Shown in pieces: positions 14,019 through 16,408 of a DNA stretch of 16,408 nt (position 1 is the first letter of the stretch; each line of letters opens with the position of its first letter). The DNA comes from Bacteroidetes bacterium UBA2234 (GTDB taxonomy: Bacteria > Bacteroidota > Bacteroidia > NS11-12g > UBA955), in the NCBI GenBank assembly GCA_002347985.1, contig DDYM01000044.1, forward strand, positions 50,309 through 66,716, given 5' to 3'. The notes under the pieces are model-generated. The model ran no database searches. It was not told the DNA's origin and was given only the letters and a program-made list of their open reading frames with translations. A program made the translations under genes and the position numbers.

Positions 14019-15226
14019 AATGATTCAAAATCTAATTCTTCAAACATTTCATCTTCCATATCAAAGGTGGCCAATCCGTTGTCTTCCAAATCCTGCAACG
14101 CCTTTTTGGTGCGCGGAGGCATTTCTTTGGCATCGATGATTGTATACACATTTGGCTCCTTGTATTTAGGCATTTCGCCTGTGATCAAGGGTTCTACCAA
14201 CTGCAATCCATCTGGGATGGTATCCTTGGGTGTAACAGGCTCATCCAAAGGTGTTTCGATGGCCGTTGGCTCATCCTGTTGCAATTCCGTTGCCATGGCT
14301 TCCTCAGCTTTGGGTGGCTGAATGGCATTCCAAATAAAATATGCGGCAACAATGGCAGCCAAAGATGCGGCTATACCCAACCAACCCGGAGTAGCGGATT
14401 CTTTTTGTCTGCCTGCAATCGGCGCAAATGCTGTTGGTGGCGCTTCCAAATTCATGATTTGTGGCTCCTCTTGCGCTACAATTTCCTCCACAATGGGGGA
14501 TTTAACAGCAGCCATTGGTGCGATATATGATTCCAACTCATCCAATCCCACCGATTCTGGTACTTCATGGATGATCACTTTTTCTACCGATTCCTGTGTT
14601 GATGGCTCTGTAGGAGATTCGATATCCGTGGGATCGACAGTAGCATCAGCCAAATCTGATTCCGCAGCGACTTCTACAGTTATTTGTTCAGGTATTTCTA
14701 TATCAGAAACTTCAGTGAATATCTTGACCTCAGGAGTTTCAGGTGTTTCGGCTGTTTCAGAATTCCCAGTACTTTCAGGTATTTCAGAGGTGAATACATT
14801 TGTTTCAATTTCAGATGTTTGAGCAACTGGATTGAGCAAATCACCATAGGTAACTTTTGTAATATTTAACGATGCATCCGACCCCGAGGTTTCTTCCGAT
14901 ATGGCAGAAAAATTCACCCACTCAGGATTTTCGTTGGTTGTAAACGTTAGAGGCGGAATTTCCACTTTACCAAACGCATCCACTTCCTTGTCAACACCCA
15001 CTGATTTTGATGTTAGTGGGTCTTGCTTTCTTGCTCTTTTTTGAATTCCAGAAGTATCTACTTTCATCAAAACTTCAACGGGTTTGTGAATTACCGGATT
15101 TGAAGATTGCGTTTCGGGAGTATTTAAATCGATTCCCAATCTCTGCAGCAAACGAGATTCCGACTCCTTAAAATAGGAATCCGGCGCGTTGTATGCAGGT
15201 CCAATTTTTTCGTTTTCTAAGTCCAT
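14015..15226 (-). CDS. Acidic single-TM protein, predicted anti-sigma factor
   Basis: The 403-residue protein has one membrane helix (about 281-299, GWLGIAASLAAIVAAYFIW), preceded by Arg273 and Lys275, which favours a cytoplasmic N-terminus. The N-terminal motif APDSYFKESESRLLQRL (about 14-30) resembles the start of many Bacteroidota anti-sigma-like proteins. Residues about 100-265 form a long acidic Ser/Thr/Pro/Glu-rich stretch without evident fold (for example ETAETPETPE). The 104-residue periplasmic part is also acidic and ends EDEMFEELDFESL. It lies 45 bp after an ECF sigma gene and overlaps a secreted sensor gene by 4 bp; position and topology are the main reasons for the anti-sigma call. 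No classical zinc anti-sigma (ZAS) motif is visible. Confidence is high that it is a gene, moderate for its role. Confidence 0.7.
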   Translation of the reverse strand: MDLENEKIGPAYNAPDSYFKESESRLLQRLGIDLNTPETQSSNPVIHKPVEVLMKVDTSGIQKRARKQDPLTSKSVGVDKEVDAFGKVEIPPLTFTTNENPEWVNFSAISEETSGSDASLNITKVTYGDLLNPVAQTSEIETNVFTSEIPESTGNSETAETPETPEVKIFTEVSDIEIPEQITVEVAAESDLADATVDPTDIESPTEPSTQESVEKVIIHEVPESVGLDELESYIAPMAAVKSPIVEEIVAQEEPQIMNLEAPPTAFAPIAGRQKESATPGWLGIAASLAAIVAAYFIWNAIQPPKAEEAMATELQQDEPTAIETPLDEPVTPKDTIPDGLQLVEPLITGEMPKYKEPNVYTIIDAKEMPPRTKKALQDLEDNGLATFDMEDEMFEELDFESL

Positions 15227-15271
15227 TTTTTCGTTTGTGCTGTTGATTAGATGTATGAAATGTGTTTTGGT

Positions 15272-15865
15272 TTAACGAAGTACCCCTAAATAAATTTCTA
15301 ATTTCTTAACGGCATGGTGATACGATGCCTTTAATGCCCCCTCTGAAGTAGATGTCAACACGGCAATCTCTTCGTAGGTAAGGTCTTCAAAATATCGTAG
15401 CGTAAAAACCAATTTCTGTTTAAAGGGCAAATAACAAAGGGCTTTCTGCAGTTTTAATGCAATCTCATCGCCAGACAAATACAACTCCTCACTGATCATC
15501 TCCGCCATCTCTGGTTGCGCTTCATCAAAATCAATGGTTGGCCTTCTTTTGCGTATCAAATTGATCGATTCGTTCGTGGCAATTCGATAAACCCAAGTAC
15601 GTAAACGACTTTCACCTTTGAACTGACCCAGGTTCTGCCACACCTTAATAAAGGTATTTTGTGCAGCATCGTCAGCATCGTCGTGATTCACCAACAAATT
15701 TCTGCAGTGATAATAGATTTGTTTCTGGTAGCGACGTAGGATTTCAACAAAAATTAAAGCAGACGCACCCACCGCTACCAACTCCATCGAAAGTTCGTCT
15801 TCCGATAAATTCTGTAAACGTTGGGTCTCACTCATATTTTTTGGAATTGCTGTGTCTACGTTCAT
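15272..15865 (-). CDS. ECF (RpoE-like, sigma-70 family) RNA polymerase sigma factor
   Basis: The 197-residue protein has the two domains of an ECF sigma factor. Region 2 (about residues 40-107) includes FVEILRRYQKQIYYHCRNLL, DDADDAAQNTFIKVWQNLGQFKGESRLRTWVYRIATNESINLIRKRR. Region 4 (about 137-193) includes LPFKQKLVFTLRYFEDLTYEEIAVL and the DNA-reading helix TSEGALKASYHHAVKKLEIYL. There is no C-terminal extension. It probably directs polymerase to promoters of an envelope or stress regulon and is likely held by the membrane protein encoded next. The start at 15865 gives a short extra N-terminus; ATG at 15835 (MSETQRL) is an alternative. I found no convincing housekeeping promoter upstream, which fits autoregulation by a different consensus, though this is inference. 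Confidence 0.95.
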   Translation of the reverse strand: MNVDTAIPKNMSETQRLQNLSEDELSMELVAVGASALIFVEILRRYQKQIYYHCRNLLVNHDDADDAAQNTFIKVWQNLGQFKGESRLRTWVYRIATNESINLIRKRRPTIDFDEAQPEMAEMISEELYLSGDEIALKLQKALCYLPFKQKLVFTLRYFEDLTYEEIAVLTSTSEGALKASYHHAVKKLEIYLGVLR

Positions 15866-16014
15866 TGATGATTTCTAAATAATCCGACAATGATTTTCAA
15901 TGTGCGAAGTAGATAAAATTCAATGACAAGACATAGACATTTGATAAAAAGTTTAACACAAGTTATTCCACATTCTAAAAATTTTGGATTGATTGGGAAA
16001 TTTGAAGAAATTCA

Positions 16015-16044
16015 TTGTAACAAAAGAAAAAATTCGTATTTTTG
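16015..16044 (+). promoter_or_regulatory. Bacteroidota-type promoter for rplS
   Basis: TTGT at 16015-16018 and TATTTTTG at 16037-16044 are 18 nt apart. The second box fully matches TAnnTTTG and continues as GCAGCCC, a context often seen in front of ribosomal and tRNA genes of this phylum. The leader to the rplS ATG at 16068 would be about 17-18 nt. Confidence 0.8.
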
Positions 16045-16067
16045 CAGCCCAATTAGGATTAATACCC

Positions 16068-16408
16068 ATGAATTCAATCGTTAATAGCATCGCATCTGAG
16101 TATTTGAGAACAGACCTACCCGCATTCAAAGCTGGTGACCGTATCACTGTTCACTATAAAATTAAAGAAGGCGCCAAAGAGCGTATTCAGTTATTCCAAG
16201 GTGATGTTATTCAACGTCGCAATGGAGGAATTGACGAAACTTTCACTGTACGCAAAATTTCAAACGGAATTGGCGTAGAGCGTATTTTCCCAATGCACTC
16301 TCCTTTCATCGATAAAATCGAGGTAAATAGAAAAGGTCGTGTACGTCGTGCTCGTATCTTCTATCTACGCACTCAAATCGGTAAAGCCGCTCGTATTAAA
16401 GAGCTTCG
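16068..16408 (+). CDS. rplS: 50S ribosomal protein L19, 5' part
   Basis: The first 113 codons of L19 run off the end of the window; the family is usually about 115-120 residues, so only a few codons are missing. The frame shows the L19 signature: [29 protein letters not shown], then [36 protein letters not shown] and the basic [15 protein letters not shown]19 lies at the interface of the ribosomal subunits. It is transcribed divergently from the ECF sigma operon and has its own promoter 24 nt upstream. Confidence 0.97.
   Translation, partial: MNSIVNSIASEYLRTDLPAFKAGDRITVHYKIKEGAKERIQLFQGDVIQRRNGGIDETFTVRKISNGIGVERIFPMHSPFIDKIEVNRKGRVRRARIFYLRTQIGKAARIKEL

Noticed and set aside
15866..16014. 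Search for a promoter of the ECF sigma gene
   Set aside because: I saw no TAnnTTTG match at a sensible distance on the minus strand, so no promoter is claimed; an ECF-type consensus could exist but is unknown to me here.
15953..16147. 64-codon minus-strand frame across the rplS start
   Set aside because: It overlaps the rplS promoter and coding sequence in antisense and has no recognisable features.
1..16408. CRISPR arrays, insertion sequences, tRNA or rRNA genes, phage genes
   Set aside because: I found no regularly spaced repeats, transposase motifs, cloverleaf sequences or phage-type proteins in the window.

Overview
The window reads as chromosomal DNA of a member of the Bacteroidota (Bacteroidetes); I cannot fix the genus, and a Flavobacteriia-like lineage is only a guess. 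The evidence is promoter boxes of the phylum type (TTTG, about 19 bp, TAnnTTTG) in front of rpmB and rplS, the rpmB-rpmG-DUF4295-ftsY-rimO gene order, a bacillithiol enzyme, a TonB with the typical N-terminal cytoplasmic peptide, two adjacent exbD genes, and an ECF sigma factor followed by a predicted anti-sigma protein and a small periplasmic sensor. Ribosome-binding sites of the Shine-Dalgarno type are mostly absent, as expected. There is no sign of a mobile element, CRISPR array, tRNA or rRNA.

Layout: the 3' part of a TerC-family membrane protein (+ strand) opens the window and the 5' part of rplS (+ strand) closes it. Everything between (about 392-15865) is on the minus strand. Read in the direction of transcription, from high to low coordinates: (1) ECF sigma factor, acidic one-TM predicted anti-sigma protein, Spy/CpxP-like secreted protein, FAD-dependent oxidoreductase (15865-12273); (2) exbB, exbD, exbD, tonB (12152-9139), ended by a strong 28-bp palindromic terminator; (3) a fused double-ATPase ABC protein (about 8998-7466) preceded by a 16-bp-period tandem repeat; (4) a secreted LysM protein overlapping an O-antigen ligase-like polymerase/ligase (7393-4954); (5) rpmB, rpmG and a 51-residue DUF4295 gene (4921-4348), ended by a hairpin plus T9 terminator; (6) ftsY, rimO, bshC (about 4280-392), joined by two 4-bp GTGA overlaps.

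How the parts work together: block 5 supplies ribosome proteins, and block 6 combines membrane targeting of ribosomes (FtsY), modification of ribosomal protein S12 (RimO) and thiol biosynthesis (BshC). Block 2 is the energy module for outer-membrane TonB-dependent receptors. Block 1 looks like an envelope-signal pathway: a secreted sensor, a membrane anti-sigma protein with an unusually long acidic cytoplasmic stretch, and the sigma factor, with an oxidoreductase of unknown substrate joined to the end of the operon. Block 1 is the part most likely to hold undescribed biology. The other blocks are mostly conserved housekeeping functions.

No gene-free stretch exceeds 300 bases. The largest gap (15866-16067) separates the divergent sigma and rplS genes and holds the rplS promoter; I could not find a convincing promoter for the sigma gene in it.
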